A stretch of DNA of 64,000 nt from Schistosoma mansoni (GCF_000237925.1 NC_031500.1:15463753-15527752), one strand, 5' to 3'; numbered from the stretch's first letter, positions 32,501 to 39,770 are shown. Translations and numbers: made by a program. Notes: a model not told the origin generated them from the letters alone.

Positions 32501-35500
32501 ATAATAACTCCGAAAATTCACCGGCAATTATTACAGCTTGTTTGATTACCAAACCACGTCTCGGTTGCTGTATTTCTTTTTGCCAGAATCCTCTACGACA
32601 ATTGTTGTATTTTTTTTGTATACCAAAACCCCCGACAACAATTGTTTTTTTTTTTGCCGAAATCCCCGTCGCCACTTTTATGGCTCGTACGTTGTACGCT
32701 TTATTCGGATCCTAGCTATTCGGATAACCCCCAGGCTAGCACTACTCAGCGACTTGAAAGACCAGAGAGAAGACACGAGTATCAGAGAAGCACTTCACTA
32801 CAAGGTTCATTATGTACAGAAAAAACAGGGGTTTTATAGTAATTAAAAGACCTTGAGATTCCATAGTAGCAGTATGTTAACAGCCAATCAGGACCTTGTT
32901 ATTTTAGTAGCATTTTAGTAGCATAGCTTCTAACTAATCGCTGATTGGTTGGGCTCTTTATGAGCCTCTCTAGAGTTTATTGTAAGCCGACCTAACACTT
33001 TGCTTATAATTCCAGCTGGTATTCTAAATTTTCGAAATATTCTTTAAGGATATTTACTACGAAAAAGTACAAAATTGGTTTGGTTCATATTTGTTATAAA
33101 ATCAGGAAAGCAATTACTTATGAACGATGAGGACGTTATGGTTCGACTTGATAGACCCTTCTGAAGTTACTTTGTTTATCGCTGATTACTAAGATTTCGT
33201 TTACTAACTTTAAGAACTGTAAACTTCCTAATATGTAGATGACGAAAAGTTTCACGAGAAATAATCTCTCATTAGTATTCAGCTTTTGAAGTAAGCTTAG
33301 TATTTGCATTAGAAATCGACTTATAGCCCACTTACTGAGTTGAATTTATTTGATGACACAGAACCAGACTCTTAGTACTCATTTTTGTATTAAGTAGTTT
33401 GTCAATAGCATTATTAACTTACCCTCAACAACTTCAGTTTCCACATCAGCAGATAATTCGTTTTTAATATTTACCAGAAGGTTATCCAAATCCCCTCTTA
33501 GCTTACGATATAAATAAAGTGTGATTTCAGATTCTTTTTCTAGTAGAATATCAGACCCACGAAGGAAATCAAACTGAAGAACAAAATAGCGACCAAATAA
33601 ATGTTCAATTAAAAATTAATGTAATTCAAAAAATATAAAAAACGAAACGTAAATCGGATGCGCACTGCTGAAGAGTCCCATAATAGGACGAAACGGCCTT
33701 CCAGTGCTTTCACGTTTTCCATGGTGGTCTAGCTTCAATTGACTCATGATTTCAACTATGAAAATACTAAATTCTCCACAAAACCCCCTCTGATCTGTAA
33801 TTCGAAAAAAACAATCTAACTTATTATGTGGAAATAAAATAGCCACCTAGGAACATTTGTAAAAGATAGAGATCCATGAAGTAGGAATAAATCTGTGTGT
33901 TAACTTCTAGTTAAAACGATTCTTTCTAACTACTTCGAGCAACAAAAATAACTCAGTGTTAGTCCGCCATCATCGCTGACCGACAATGTGCAAATGTTTA
34001 CTATCCTTGATAGACTCTAATGATCATTACTACACTCTATTTTTGGAGATTGTTGAAATCAGTTCGTGTCTCCGACTCATCCTAGAAAACCACAGAAAAC
34101 AGAGGAACATTGGACCCCGAATACAATCACGTCCAAGACCTTCAGATTTTGTGACGAACGCCTAGTCTTCAGAGCATTGAGTGGGTTCGTGGATACGTAC
34201 GGCTGAAGAGTTTCATATTAGGGCGAAACAAATGTTAAGCGTTTCATGATTTTCATTCGTTATCTAACTACGATCAGTCTGTGATGCAAGCTATAAACTT
34301 GTATCAACCAGTCACAAGTTAGTAATCCGTGTTAAAATGTCTAGTCTTCCGTAATCATAGAAATCTGTTAATCCACTTATACATTTTATTTAGCATGCAG
34401 TCATCAGTACCATTTAATGTTTAAGCTTACCTGTCGAACCTTTATATCCATTGAAGAATTACAACGAATTAATTATTCGGGTAAAGCTCATTAAGCAGAA
34501 CTGATCGAGAATAAAAATACTCACTTTGAATTTTGTTAGTTTTTAACTGATTATGCCATAAAAACCTACGTTATTTTGATGTAGGTTTGTTCTCCGAGCT
34601 TTAGCTCCAGCTCAGAGAACAAACCTACATCAGAATCACCCACCTGAGCTACAAATCTTCTCCACCATCTCAAAACCTACGTTATTATCATTAACATTCA
34701 GAGTAAATTCCAAAGCTATTGAGTGGATAGTTGCTATGGTAGTTCAACTTAGCTATAAAAATTAAGAATATAGATTCTCAATAATAATTCACATAAGAAA
34801 TTAGGGCAGTAAGATAATAGGAATGCTATTTTTATTACGACACTTGTGTAATCCTAATCTAACCAATGGTCATAATACTATCTATGAATACAAAATGCTA
34901 CATAGAAACTAAGAAACTTTGCTGTCTGCTATACCAACCATTAAAAATAGAACTAACCAAAACCATAAAAATTATATTACTGATATGAAGTAGATTAATA
35001 TTAATGTAAACATTAGAATACAATGTAAAATACAAACGGATTATACTAAGTGAATTTAAACTTCACCCCATTGCACAAGCAAGTGGCTATCAGGACTCAG
35101 TAGCTGAGTGGATAACGTGATAGAGTTTGAAGCGAAAGTTGCTGGGTTCGAGTCATAGAGTGAACATCAACTCTGAGATGCAGGTACATCCAGCTGACCA
35201 GTCCCAAATAGGACGAAGTGTCACGCCTCCTGGATTCCACTGCTAGCCACTATCCATATTTGCTTACAAATGGATTATTGTTTGATTCAAAGATTGATCC
35301 TCACTAACAACACAATTTCGATCTTTTTGCTTCCAGGTTTTCTATGGTGGTCTAACTTCAATTGACTCATGATTTCAACCATATAAAATTAGTAAAATCT
35401 ACACAAAACCCTCTTCTGATAATGATTATATGCTCACTAGTGGCTGGCTCCATGAGGTAATTCCTGGAATTTTAGTGAGAAGCAGTGACCAGTGGAGTTC

Positions 35501-35940
35501 TAAAGGTCTGTTGGGAGATATCAACTCACTGAAGACATTGATGAATAGTTGCTCAAATTCGTGAACTGGTTAAAGTTAGACATTAACACCGTTGGATGCC
35601 GACCGGCTCAGTGGTCTAGTGGTTAAGCGCTCGCGCGCGAGACTGATAGGTCCTGAGTTGGAATCTCGTCAGGTGTGATCATGGATGCGCACTGCTTAGG
35701 AGTCTCACAATAGGACGAAATGGCCGTCCAATGCTTCCAGGTTTTCCATGGTGGTCTATCTATGTTCGACAACATCACCAAATCGTATCTTTATAAAATT
35801 CATTCAAGAACACATTGAAATATCATCTCCATGTATAATAAACAAAACTATTAACTAACCTGTTCAAAAACCGGCAATTTTGATAAACGATTTTTAATTT
35901 GTAAATCAGTGAAAGGTTTTCGTCTTTCTAATTCAATCAT
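17415..35940 (-). CDS. Seven-exon gene, 324-aa charged helical protein, family not recognised
   Basis: I assembled this from seven exons: 35860-35940, 33423-33573, 30032-30194, 27684-27752, 25818-25965, 22945-23126 and 17415-17595. All introns have GT/AG ends. The phases (0, 1, 2, 2, 0, 2) match at each junction, and the joined 975 bases form one open frame from ATG to TAG. The product is rich in Lys, Glu, Gln and Asp, with likely coiled-coil stretches in exons 5-7 (KARSYLKEKLFDDLGEA, EILLEKMKLQ, EEHETALAERLQQKQ). A basic patch lies in exon 4 (RDQRATRIKKSGKF) and the tail is basic, ending RPLPRL. I see no signal peptide or membrane segment. The function is unknown; a scaffold or nuclear role is only a guess. 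The introns are 1.4 to 5.3 kb and full of mobile elements. Alternative or additional small exons cannot be excluded. Confidence 0.75.
17834..18050 (-). mobile_element. SINE-B copy with inverted tail
   Basis: A minus copy from tail to B box (GAACCCAGGATC) switches at about 18000 to the plus-strand SINE-B tail (GGTGGTCTAGCTTCAATTGA), making an inverted pair. Confidence 0.8.
17908..17951 (-). ncRNA. Hammerhead ribozyme motif (SINE-B), intact core
   Basis: Minus strand CACTG, CTGAGGA, stem II GTTC/GGAC (one G-U pair), GAAAC, GGCC, GTC, CAGTG. The stem III palindrome ACGGCCGT is perfect. Confidence 0.78.
18438..19647. repeat. 1,210-bp direct repeat, copy 1 (likely assembly duplication)
   Basis: Matches 19848-21057 at a constant offset of 1,410 with no difference seen by eye. 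Copy 1 ends exactly at the left edge of the gap. Confidence 0.92.
19648..19847. other. Assembly gap, 200 N
   Basis: Placeholder-size gap bounded on both sides by the two copies of the 1,210-bp repeat. Confidence 0.95.
19848..21057. repeat. 1,210-bp direct repeat, copy 2
   Basis: Starts exactly at the right edge of the gap. The match ends at 21057, where copy 1 runs into N. Confidence 0.92.
21385..21905. repeat. Foldback repeat F, degenerate, arms far apart
   Basis: The left arm (about 21391-21450: GAGATGGATGGATTGGTTGTG, in decayed form) and right arm (about 21810-21905: AAAGCTTCACAACTAATCC) are inverted relics of repeat F, separated by about 360 bp of other DNA. Confidence 0.5.
22195..22412 (-). 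mobile_element. SINE-B copy, decayed, interrupted by a solo LTR
   Basis: Tail, mutated ribozyme region and tRNA-like head in minus orientation. The element stops at 22412, where the LTR begins. Confidence 0.7.
22413..22766 (-). mobile_element. Solo LTR, Gypsy-like family
   Basis: 354 bp with TG...CA ends on both strands (minus strand starts TGTTGAGTCGGCTTCCGGAG). It shares blocks with the LTRs at 31263 and 32676 (ACGCTTTATTCG, CAGGCTAG, CAGCGACTTGAA, ACAAGGTTCAT-like, AAGCCGAC). Flanks are CAATC and CAACC, a 5-bp target duplication with one mismatch. No internal region remains, so it probably arose by LTR-LTR recombination. Confidence 0.75.
22945..23126 (-). CDS. 324-aa gene, exon 6
   Basis: Acceptor TTTTAG, donor GTATGT, ending in phase 2. 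Encodes 60 residues of charged helix. Confidence 0.78.
23206..23728 (-). repeat. Repeat C, copy 2
   Basis: Near full length on the minus strand, from CCAAATGCCATGATACGGCC at 23728 down to an (AAATA)n tail at about 23206-23225. It lies just beyond exon 6 of the 324-aa gene, in intron 5. Confidence 0.85.
23915..24035 (-). mobile_element. SINE-B relic
   Basis: Weak match (GACTGATCTAAGTTAGA, TTGGAGGCACTTGAAGGGTC, ACTTTCCAGCATTGC); ribozyme core lost. Confidence 0.4.
24218..24440. repeat. Foldback hairpin repeat F, copy 2
   Basis: Arms at about 24258-24335 and 24355-24432 are inverted copies (GGAGTTTTGTTC and GAACAAAACTC). The loop side reads CTGATGATGTCATTCAGAAG then GACGACGAAAGC. Confidence 0.8.
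25080..25768 (-). mobile_element. Merlin-type DNA transposon relic, copy 1, internally deleted
   Basis: The minus strand carries a 24-bp terminal segment at 25745-25768, also found as the terminal inverted repeats of the MITE at 27027-27316. Decayed transposase follows. The N-terminal part has RSRLRLRRFILILASCIIKA. It then jumps to a C-terminal part in shifted frames (TTGVHTNNIVAIWSKLR, MDEFLYLMHYDF). The catalytic middle is missing. Merlin/IS1016-type enzymes are known from Schistosoma. Its partner copy at 55255-55870 has the same deletion. Confidence 0.65.
25818..25965 (-). CDS. 324-aa gene, exon 5
   Basis: Acceptor TTGTAG, donor GTTAGT, ending in phase 0. Encodes an ISLKDTKQLPVIQP start and a charged helix. 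Confidence 0.75.
25996..26160 (-). mobile_element. SINE-B half copy, left arm of inverted pair
   Basis: Minus-strand tail and hammerhead up to the B box, then abrupt switch at about 26160 to a plus-strand copy. Confidence 0.85.
26084..26127 (-). ncRNA. Hammerhead ribozyme motif (SINE-B), intact core with ATC site
   Basis: Minus strand CACTG, CTGAGGA, stem II GTCC/GGAC, GAAAT, then ATC instead of GTC, then CAGTG. The stem III pair C-G of the consensus is replaced by T-A, so both positions changed together. Confidence 0.7.
26161..26345 (+). mobile_element. SINE-B copy, right arm of inverted pair
   Basis: tRNA-like head (GTGGTCTAGAGATTAAGCGC, B box GGTTCGAATC), CTGAGGA/GAAAC core and tail. Stem I is mismatched (TACTG against CAAGT), so the ribozyme is probably weak or dead. 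Confidence 0.8.
26815..26965. repeat. Foldback repeat F, single decayed arm
   Basis: Retains GTTTCATTCTCTGAG, TTGGATGATCTAGTCATGAA and CTTCTGGACAATATAATCA. Confidence 0.45.
27027..27316. mobile_element. Merlin-like MITE, 290 bp
   Basis: The 24-bp terminal inverted repeats 27027-27050 and 27293-27316 differ at two positions and begin GGYGAGAC. The same terminal sequence closes the Merlin relic at 25768. It has no coding content. I could not find a target-site duplication. Confidence 0.65.
27317..27425 (+). mobile_element. LTR 3' end with primer-binding-site-like motif (Gypsy-like relic)
   Basis: AATATTAACAGGGCAC-like LTR end leads to ATATAACA and then ACTGGCGACGGAGATGG, the usual layout of LTR terminus and primer binding site. 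The LTR end resembles the one at 28276-28309. Confidence 0.5.
27426..27660 (-). pseudogene. Gypsy-like retrotransposon 5' fragment: LTR end, primer site and gag start
   Basis: The minus strand reads an LTR-like end (GGATCCGATTATAG), then AATGGCGACGGGAAG, then an ATG frame with MSISLE, a stop, and LEAYMERQEKRFQQSQIRI. This matches the gag start of the element at 31263-32997 in style (ISLEQ, then Gln-rich helix). It is broken by the stop and truncated. Confidence 0.55.
27684..27752 (-). CDS. 324-aa gene, exon 4 (69 bp)
   Basis: Acceptor TTTTCTAG, strong donor GTGAGT. A small basic exon (EVKPIRDQRATRIKKSGKF) found by requiring phases that join exons 3 and 5. Confidence 0.7.
28035..28309 (+). 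mobile_element. LTR-like remnant
   Basis: A GC-richer block ends TTAACAGGGCACAC...TTATAACA, like the LTR end at 27380-27409. It contains a TATATAAA promoter-like word at 28092. No coding domain recognised in the open frame 28020-28283. Confidence 0.4.
28824..28975 (+). mobile_element. SINE-B 3' part, followed head-to-tail by the next unit
   Basis: Hammerhead region (core mutated to CTGAGTA) and tail to CCGATAATAATAATATT. The leader of the next SINE-B starts directly at 28976. Confidence 0.75.
28976..29134 (+). mobile_element. SINE-B leader, cut by repeat C
   Basis: GCTCACTAGTGACTGG to GGAGTTAGACATT, then repeat C begins. Confidence 0.8.
29135..29582 (-). repeat. Repeat C, copy 3, 3'-truncated
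   Basis: Minus-strand repeat C lacking its AT-rich 3' tail. It is inserted in, or joined to, the SINE-B leader. It includes a run of nine C at 29451-29459. Confidence 0.8.
29665..29870 (-). mobile_element. SINE-B relic
   Basis: Decayed copy (CTGGAAACCGAGAGTCGCTA, GGGACTCCTTATTGGTGCAC, CCTAAACTACAGTGTCGACA); core lost. Confidence 0.5.
30032..30194 (-). CDS. 324-aa gene, exon 3
   Basis: Acceptor TTGGATAG, weak donor GTATTG, ending in phase 2. Encodes KIGKKLADIAQVFTGNLKRS and a Lys/Glu-rich end. Confidence 0.72.
30296..30440 (-). repeat. Repeat E copy
   Basis: Reverse complement of the block at 54705-54835 (CGGGTAAAGGAGGAGGG, GGGGTTAGCGACTCCATCCC). Confidence 0.65.
30785..31077 (-). mobile_element. 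SINE-A copy, left arm of inverted pair
   Basis: Head, ribozyme region and tail in minus orientation. The core reads CTGACTA, so it is inactive. It meets a plus-strand copy at 31077. Confidence 0.8.
31077..31262 (+). mobile_element. SINE-A copy, right arm, interrupted by an LTR element
   Basis: A and B boxes recognisable, core mutated (CTGACAA, GAGA). The copy is cut at CCATCTTTG by the LTR element at 31263. Its next bases resume after 32997. Confidence 0.8.
31263..31584 (-). repeat. Downstream (3') LTR
   Basis: 322 bp. Outer end TGTTATG on plus, inner end at the polypurine tract. Confidence 0.88.
31517..32482 (-). CDS. Gag-start fused to element 3' sequence, 321 aa
   Basis: From ATG at 32482 the frame reads MTISLEQALIILEHRQQQML, a Gln-rich amphipathic start typical of Gypsy gag in flatworms. 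A long acidic, Ser/Asn-rich stretch without recognisable domain follows, then DPTLFRGGGNVGEF, which looks like the end of a pol frame. It runs through the polypurine tract into the LTR. I infer an internal deletion that joined the gag start to the 3' end of pol. No zinc knuckle or catalytic motif is present. An upstream TTG/GTG extension is open but unlikely to be used. Confidence 0.6.
   Translation of the reverse strand: MTISLEQALIILEHRQQQMLAFQQQLIETVLDKFFNNGAKMAVPEERQVEGSIPFISDGKCKIGKLAGSEQDNILPNAHETVTVSDEQEKEGSADNPLSPESNETPLSPPISDDKLTSEQNYSLGDVGQENWKNACPENNWNNTVNQIVPNVIRNHGETEVYNMGSRNDAHNSDEISYKDEKNKPVESDGDQKSDAILLDTDPPSYLISSNENLNEFDGDISENPNSDNLKSNIVHHHLFISSRFCVQYEKYVLNEVILIVFWRYEDPTLFRGGGNVGEFQLTDNFFKNQNRIFKKKGEVLGRLTINSREAHKEPNQSAIS
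32676..32997 (-). repeat. Upstream (5') LTR
   Basis: 322 bp, essentially identical to the other LTR. The primer-site motif lies just inside it at about 32660-32675. Confidence 0.88.
33423..33573 (-). CDS. 324-aa gene, exon 2
   Basis: Acceptor TTCTTCAG, donor GTAAGT, ending in phase 1. Encodes FDFLRGSDILLEKESEITLY and an acidic end. Confidence 0.78.
33654..33792 (+). mobile_element. SINE-B 3' part
   Basis: Hammerhead region with core CTGAAGA (one critical base changed) and a complete tail to CCACAAAACCCCCTCTGATC. Lies just upstream of exon 2 of the 324-aa gene. Confidence 0.8.
33793..34149. other. Intron sequence, nothing recognised
   Basis: AT-rich, no repeat copy supported. Confidence 0.45.
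34150..34320 (+). mobile_element. SINE-B-related relic
   Basis: GGGTTCGTGGATACGTACGG, CTGAAGAG and GGGCGAAACA follow the SINE-B order but with many changes; may be a third subfamily. Confidence 0.4.
34582..34680. repeat. Compact foldback hairpin (repeat F relative)
   Basis: GATGTAGGTTTGTTCTC and GAGAACAAACCTACATC form a 17-bp perfect stem around a 20-base loop. The GAGCTACAAATCTTCTCCAC tail of repeat F follows. Confidence 0.75.
34681..35039. other. Intron sequence, nothing recognised
   Basis: AT-rich, no supported feature. Confidence 0.45.
35040..35270 (+). mobile_element. SINE-A copy, ribozyme inactivated
   Basis: Good A and B box region. The core reads CTGACCA and GAAA reads GAAG. Confidence 0.85.
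35325..35760 (+). mobile_element. SINE-B tail plus next full SINE-B unit, head-to-tail
   Basis: A SINE-B tail (from TTCCAGGTTTTC to CTTCTGATAATGATT) is followed at once by a new leader (ATGCTCACTAGTGGCTGG), tRNA-like head and hammerhead region (core mutated to CTTAGGA). The second such tandem junction in the window after 28975/28976. Confidence 0.82.
35860..35940 (-). CDS. 324-aa gene, exon 1
   Basis: ATG at 35940 starts MIELERRKPFTDLQIKNRLS. The exon ends GAACAG before GTTAGT, phase 0, 27 codons. Start chosen because it is the first ATG and no in-frame extension is seen. Confidence 0.75.
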
Positions 35941-36231
35941 TATACATTAGATCCTTTTAAGAAATAAACTAAGATAGATAGAATTCAAATTGATGGTATA
36001 GGTATATTTACAGGTTGATCATGTATTTATACAGAGAACTAAACAATAACAACAACAGCAACAAATAATACAATCAATTCATAGTTATTTAAACAATAAA
36101 AGAATAGAATATTAAATTACTTACTTTAATTGGTTAAAAAGTACAAGTTACTATGGTTACATAACTATTAAACAGTTTTGTATAAGGTTCTATTGTAGAA
36201 AAATATATTAAGAACTAAAACTGATAATAAG
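35941..36231. other. Upstream region of the 324-aa gene
   Basis: AT-rich 5' flank. I see no clear TATA box, initiator or splice-leader acceptor that I could support. Confidence 0.3.
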
Positions 36232-36370
36232 CAAAGATGAATGGTGACTAGCAGTGGAATCCAAGACGTGCAATTCGTCCCGCTTGGGATTTATCAGCTG
36301 GATCTACCTGCATCTTAGAGTTGATGTTCACACTGGGACTCGAACCCGGTACCGTTCGTTTCAAACTGGT
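36232..36370 (-). mobile_element. SINE-A fragment, decayed
   Basis: Ribozyme region (core CTGATAA) and part of the head. Confidence 0.7.
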
Positions 36371-36786
36371 TGATATAAGCTTATAGCTTGCATCACAGGC
36401 TACCAGCTTACATGACCTTGGCACTGTGAGGAACCAATGATGTGTTAACTAATACGGAATGCCTACAGTCTATTCTGAGTCCTTATTGGTTCATTATGCT
36501 TCGTTCTGACTGTTCAGTCCACAACACAATCTTAGCTTCCACTGTATGAATCATATATTTCAGATATACGCAGTTTATATACAAGCGAACCAGACCTCAA
36601 AACACTATGAATTAAAAAATATCAATTATACAAGATCAAGCCAAAAGTGGCTGTCAATGTGAGAGACTGTAACTAATAGATTGGGAATAACGTAAGAATA
36701 GTAACTCGTATATTAGTAGTCAATAGGTCAAATGAAAGCTTAAAATAAGAGGAATATAAATATAGAGAAACTAGTTACGTAATATA
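36371..36786. other. Intergenic, nothing recognised
   Basis: No gene. The segment around 36370-36410 (AAGCTTATAGCTTGCATCAC) resembles 34287-34310 in inverse orientation, perhaps a shared small repeat. Confidence 0.35.
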
Positions 36787-37110
36787 AGCAAAGATGGATA
36801 GTGGCTAGTAGTGGAATACAGGACTCGCATTTCGTCCTATTTGAGACTCGCCAGCTGGATGTGCCTGCATCTCAGAGTTGATGTTCACTCTGGGACTCGA
36901 ACCCAGTACCTTTCGCTTCAAACGCCATCGCGTTACCCACTCAGCTACTGAGTCCTGATAGCTACTTGCTTGTGTAATGGGGTGAAGTTTAAATTCACTT
37001 GGTATTGTTTGTTTGAATTTTCCCATTGATGTTTAGGACTGAAATTGATCAGTCTCTTATTGGCACATGTGCATATTGCCTCGATATAGCCTTAATTCAC
37101 AAGCTATATA
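36787..37110 (-). mobile_element. SINE-A copy, near full length
   Basis: Minus-strand unit from AAGGCTATATCGAGGCAATA to CCACTATCCATCTTTGC. The ribozyme core is CTGGCGA, inactive. Confidence 0.85.
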
Positions 37111-37387
37111 AACAAAGATGGAATTACGTAATAGTTATCCGATAAGATTATGTGCAATGATAGTTCATAAACAATTTCTAGTAATTACCATTCATTTATT
37201 TTGCGTTAAAACAGAACAATATGCATTAATAGTCATCAATCTTGTAGCTCTATAAGGTTGCTTTTAATAAATAGTATGTGAAAATATGAATACGATAAGA
37301 AAGTGGCATGACTACAAGATCATGAGAGTTTTGAAATGATCTATGTCCCATAGCTTATTGTTATAAAACACTTTCATGAACAGTATT

Positions 37388-37518
37388 AACTGTGAAGATG
37401 GATAGTGGCTAACAGTGGAATCCAGGACGCGCGTTTCGTCCTATTTGGGACTCGTCAGCCGGATGTACCTACATCTCAGAGTTGATGCTCACTCTGGGAC
37501 TCGAACCCAGTACCTTTC
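37388..37518 (-). mobile_element. SINE-A half copy, left arm of inverted pair
   Basis: Ribozyme and B box on minus. At about 37519 it switches to the plus-strand head region (CCCCATTGCACAAGCAAGTG). Confidence 0.82.
37420..37464 (-). ncRNA. Hammerhead ribozyme (SINE-A), intact core
   Basis: ATCCGG, CTGACGA, stem II GTCC/GGAC, GAAAC, GCGCGTC, CTGGAT. One stem I pair is G-U. Stem III palindrome ACGCGCGT intact. Confidence 0.82.
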
Positions 37519-37609
37519 GCTTCACCCCATTGCACAAGCAAGTGGCTATCAGGACTCAGTGGCCGAGTGGATAACCCGATGACATTCAAAGCGAAAGGTA
37601 TTGGGTTCG
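37519..37609 (+). mobile_element. SINE-A head, right arm, broken at 37609
   Basis: Leads into A box and the GCGAAAGGTATTGGGTTCG segment, then unrelated sequence. The same segment restarts right after the gap at 38149. Confidence 0.8.
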
Positions 37610-37948
37610 CCTAAATTATTTCTTGTTTTATTACAAAGTGAATGAAAATTGGAATTTCGATTCTGTTCGTACCATTCGGTGTTTATTATTTGACCTCAAA
37701 CAATACCGTTGTTTCTGCACGATCAAAAAATCGTCATACGGGATTCAACATAGCGTCATATGTAAATCATTGCTCACAACACGTAAAATGTTGTGAACAA
37801 ATATAATCGATACATACGTGTGACATACAGCAAAAGTCTAGACATTACTTCTTCACTCAGGATGATAAATAAAATCAAAAATATACATTTTTCCTCAATA
37901 GAACGTGGAAAAAATGGAAAGGGAAACAAGCGAAAAGGTAAGTGTATT

Positions 37949-38148
37949 NNNNNNNNNNNNNNNNNNNNNNNNNNNNNNNNNNNNNNNNNNNNNNNNNNNN
38001 NNNNNNNNNNNNNNNNNNNNNNNNNNNNNNNNNNNNNNNNNNNNNNNNNNNNNNNNNNNNNNNNNNNNNNNNNNNNNNNNNNNNNNNNNNNNNNNNNNNN
38101 NNNNNNNNNNNNNNNNNNNNNNNNNNNNNNNNNNNNNNNNNNNNNNNN
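37949..38148. other. Assembly gap, 200 N
   Basis: Placeholder gap. The 21 bases at its right edge (38149-38169) repeat 37589-37609. Confidence 0.95.
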
Positions 38149-38411
38149 AAGCGAAAGGTATTGGGTTCGAGTCCCAGAGTGAACATCAACTCTGAGATGT
38201 AGGTACATCCAGCTGACCAGTCCCAAATAGGACGAAACGCGCGTCCTGGATTACACTACTAGCCACTATCCAACTTTTCTTACCATGCTTGCGAATTAAG
38301 GCTATATCGAGGCAATACGCACAGTATGCACATATGCCAATTAGAGACTGACCAGTTGCATTCCTAACACATCGATGGGAAGATTTAAACAAACAATACT
38401 AAGTGAATTTA
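38149..38411 (+). mobile_element. SINE-A copy, from B box to unit end
   Basis: B box GGTTCGAGTCC, ribozyme (core mutated to CTGACCA), CCACTATCC tail, then the GAATTAAGGCTATATCGAGG and ATCGATGGGAAGATT segments to AATACTAAGTGAATTTA. Confidence 0.83.
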
Positions 38412-39258
38412 GTATTAACTGTGGTTCATATTGCTATCTAAGCCTGTAAACTATTTGAAATATTGTAAAACACTTTGAAATTATGAATGAGAATGGAGTT
38501 AGCATTCATGTGGGTGATGTTATCCAATATCTAGTTCATTTTTTGAATCTTGGCAGTCATGGGAAGCCCTCTAGTTAGAAGACTAAGACATTATTTTTGC
38601 GAGAACGGAAACTACCCAGTGTGAAACAAAGTGATTCCAGTCCAAATTTTGATCATTAATTTATGGTAAGAAAAATATTTAAAACTAAAACGGATATCGT
38701 ACCGTATTTCTTACTATATTCTGATTGATACTTGTATTTCATGTATAAACATAAAGGTAATTATGCTCTAATGTGAATAAATCACTTAATCATTAATTTA
38801 AATAGTTTTATACATGAATACTTTTTTTAAATTTGTTTAAAACGATTTTCAGTATGAACGGAAAATATTGAGCAACTATAATCCATAGACTTAATCAACT
38901 AGGATACGGGAACATTTCCCAGTGTAGTTCTACAAGGGTTATAGGAAAAATGTTATAGAAGCCCCATAGATGAACATCTAATCGACTGTAATCATTCTAC
39001 TGATCCACAGTTTGATTTCAAAGTGGTATATACGATTCGTCCAGGTCTAACTAGATTTCCTCGTATCCAACTCCTAAAAATAGCCGAAGATTTTACTATC
39101 CATGAGCTCAAGCCAGAATTATGTGTACAAAAGAAGTACGTACTATCGTTATCTTTACATCGGCCTGAATTTATTATTATTATTACATTCTTCCCTTTAC
39201 TTATGTCTCATTATTTTATTCATAATTGTTCAGGATATCACTTTATTTGCTTTTGCTA
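38412..39258. other. Intergenic, nothing recognised
   Basis: AT-rich. Short open frames near 39023-39258 lack domain support. Confidence 0.4.
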
Positions 39259-39770
39259 CCAAATGCCCTGGTACGGCCGAGAGTGAGGAGAGTCCACTCT
39301 CCCTCTCGAAATGTTCTCACATGGCCACGCATATATAACCTCTGCCACGGAAGTTCTACTCACTGCCTTCTCACACCACGGGTGTTGTTTACGAAACTGA
39401 GAGGACGAAAAGCGAATACCCGGCGCTTTAACCGGGTTGGTGGACACGGAAAGTTCACCTAAGGGAGTTGGAAAATCCTGATTCCAAACCAATGGTGCAC
39501 ATGGGCTCCAGTATCCTGACGGAACAAATGGCGTATGAACCCATTGTTGGTCACCGGCTACCATGGGACTGCATTTCCTCACGATGCTCCACTGTCTTGT
39601 GGATCAGAGATTCAGGTCAAAGGCTCTGGGTGTGGCCCCCGAAGAAAATCACCTGTTTCGGTTTGGGCACCTGGGCAGTATCACACCTCTCACACAAATC
39701 AAATGAGATTTGTGCGGCGCATATGTATCTGGTGCTTCCTAGTACCAATATTTGTGTTTAAATAAAATAA
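39259..39770 (+). repeat. Repeat C, copy 4, near full length
   Basis: From CCAAATGCCCTGGTACGG to TTGTGTTTAAATAAAATAA. Contains the family open frame at 39468-39761 (GHRLPWDCISSRC, CFGLGTWAVS segments). Confidence 0.88.

Larger units (their letters stand above)
31263..32997 (-). mobile_element. Nonautonomous Gypsy-like LTR retrotransposon, recently inserted
   Basis: A complete 1,735-bp element with two 322-bp LTRs, 31263-31584 and 32676-32997. They look identical apart from about three positions at the outer end of the second. In element orientation LTRs run TGTTAGGTCGG to ATAACA. A primer-site motif (GTGGCGACGGGGAT) follows the upstream LTR. A polypurine tract (A9 GGGGAGG) precedes the downstream LTR at 31585-31601. 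The 5-bp target duplication CTTTG lies at 31258-31262 and 32998-33002. There is no protease, reverse transcriptase or integrase, so movement needs another element. It lies in intron 2 of the 324-aa gene, on the same strand. Confidence 0.9.

Noticed and set aside
32400-32675. Extra minus-strand frame in the LTR element leader
   Set aside because: It overlaps the poly-A-rich leader and primer site, has no gag features and is out of frame with the 321-codon frame.
37774-38226. Open frames running through the N gaps at 7129, 9437, 19648 and 37949
   Set aside because: Their middle is unknown sequence and the flanks are SINE or TA repeat.
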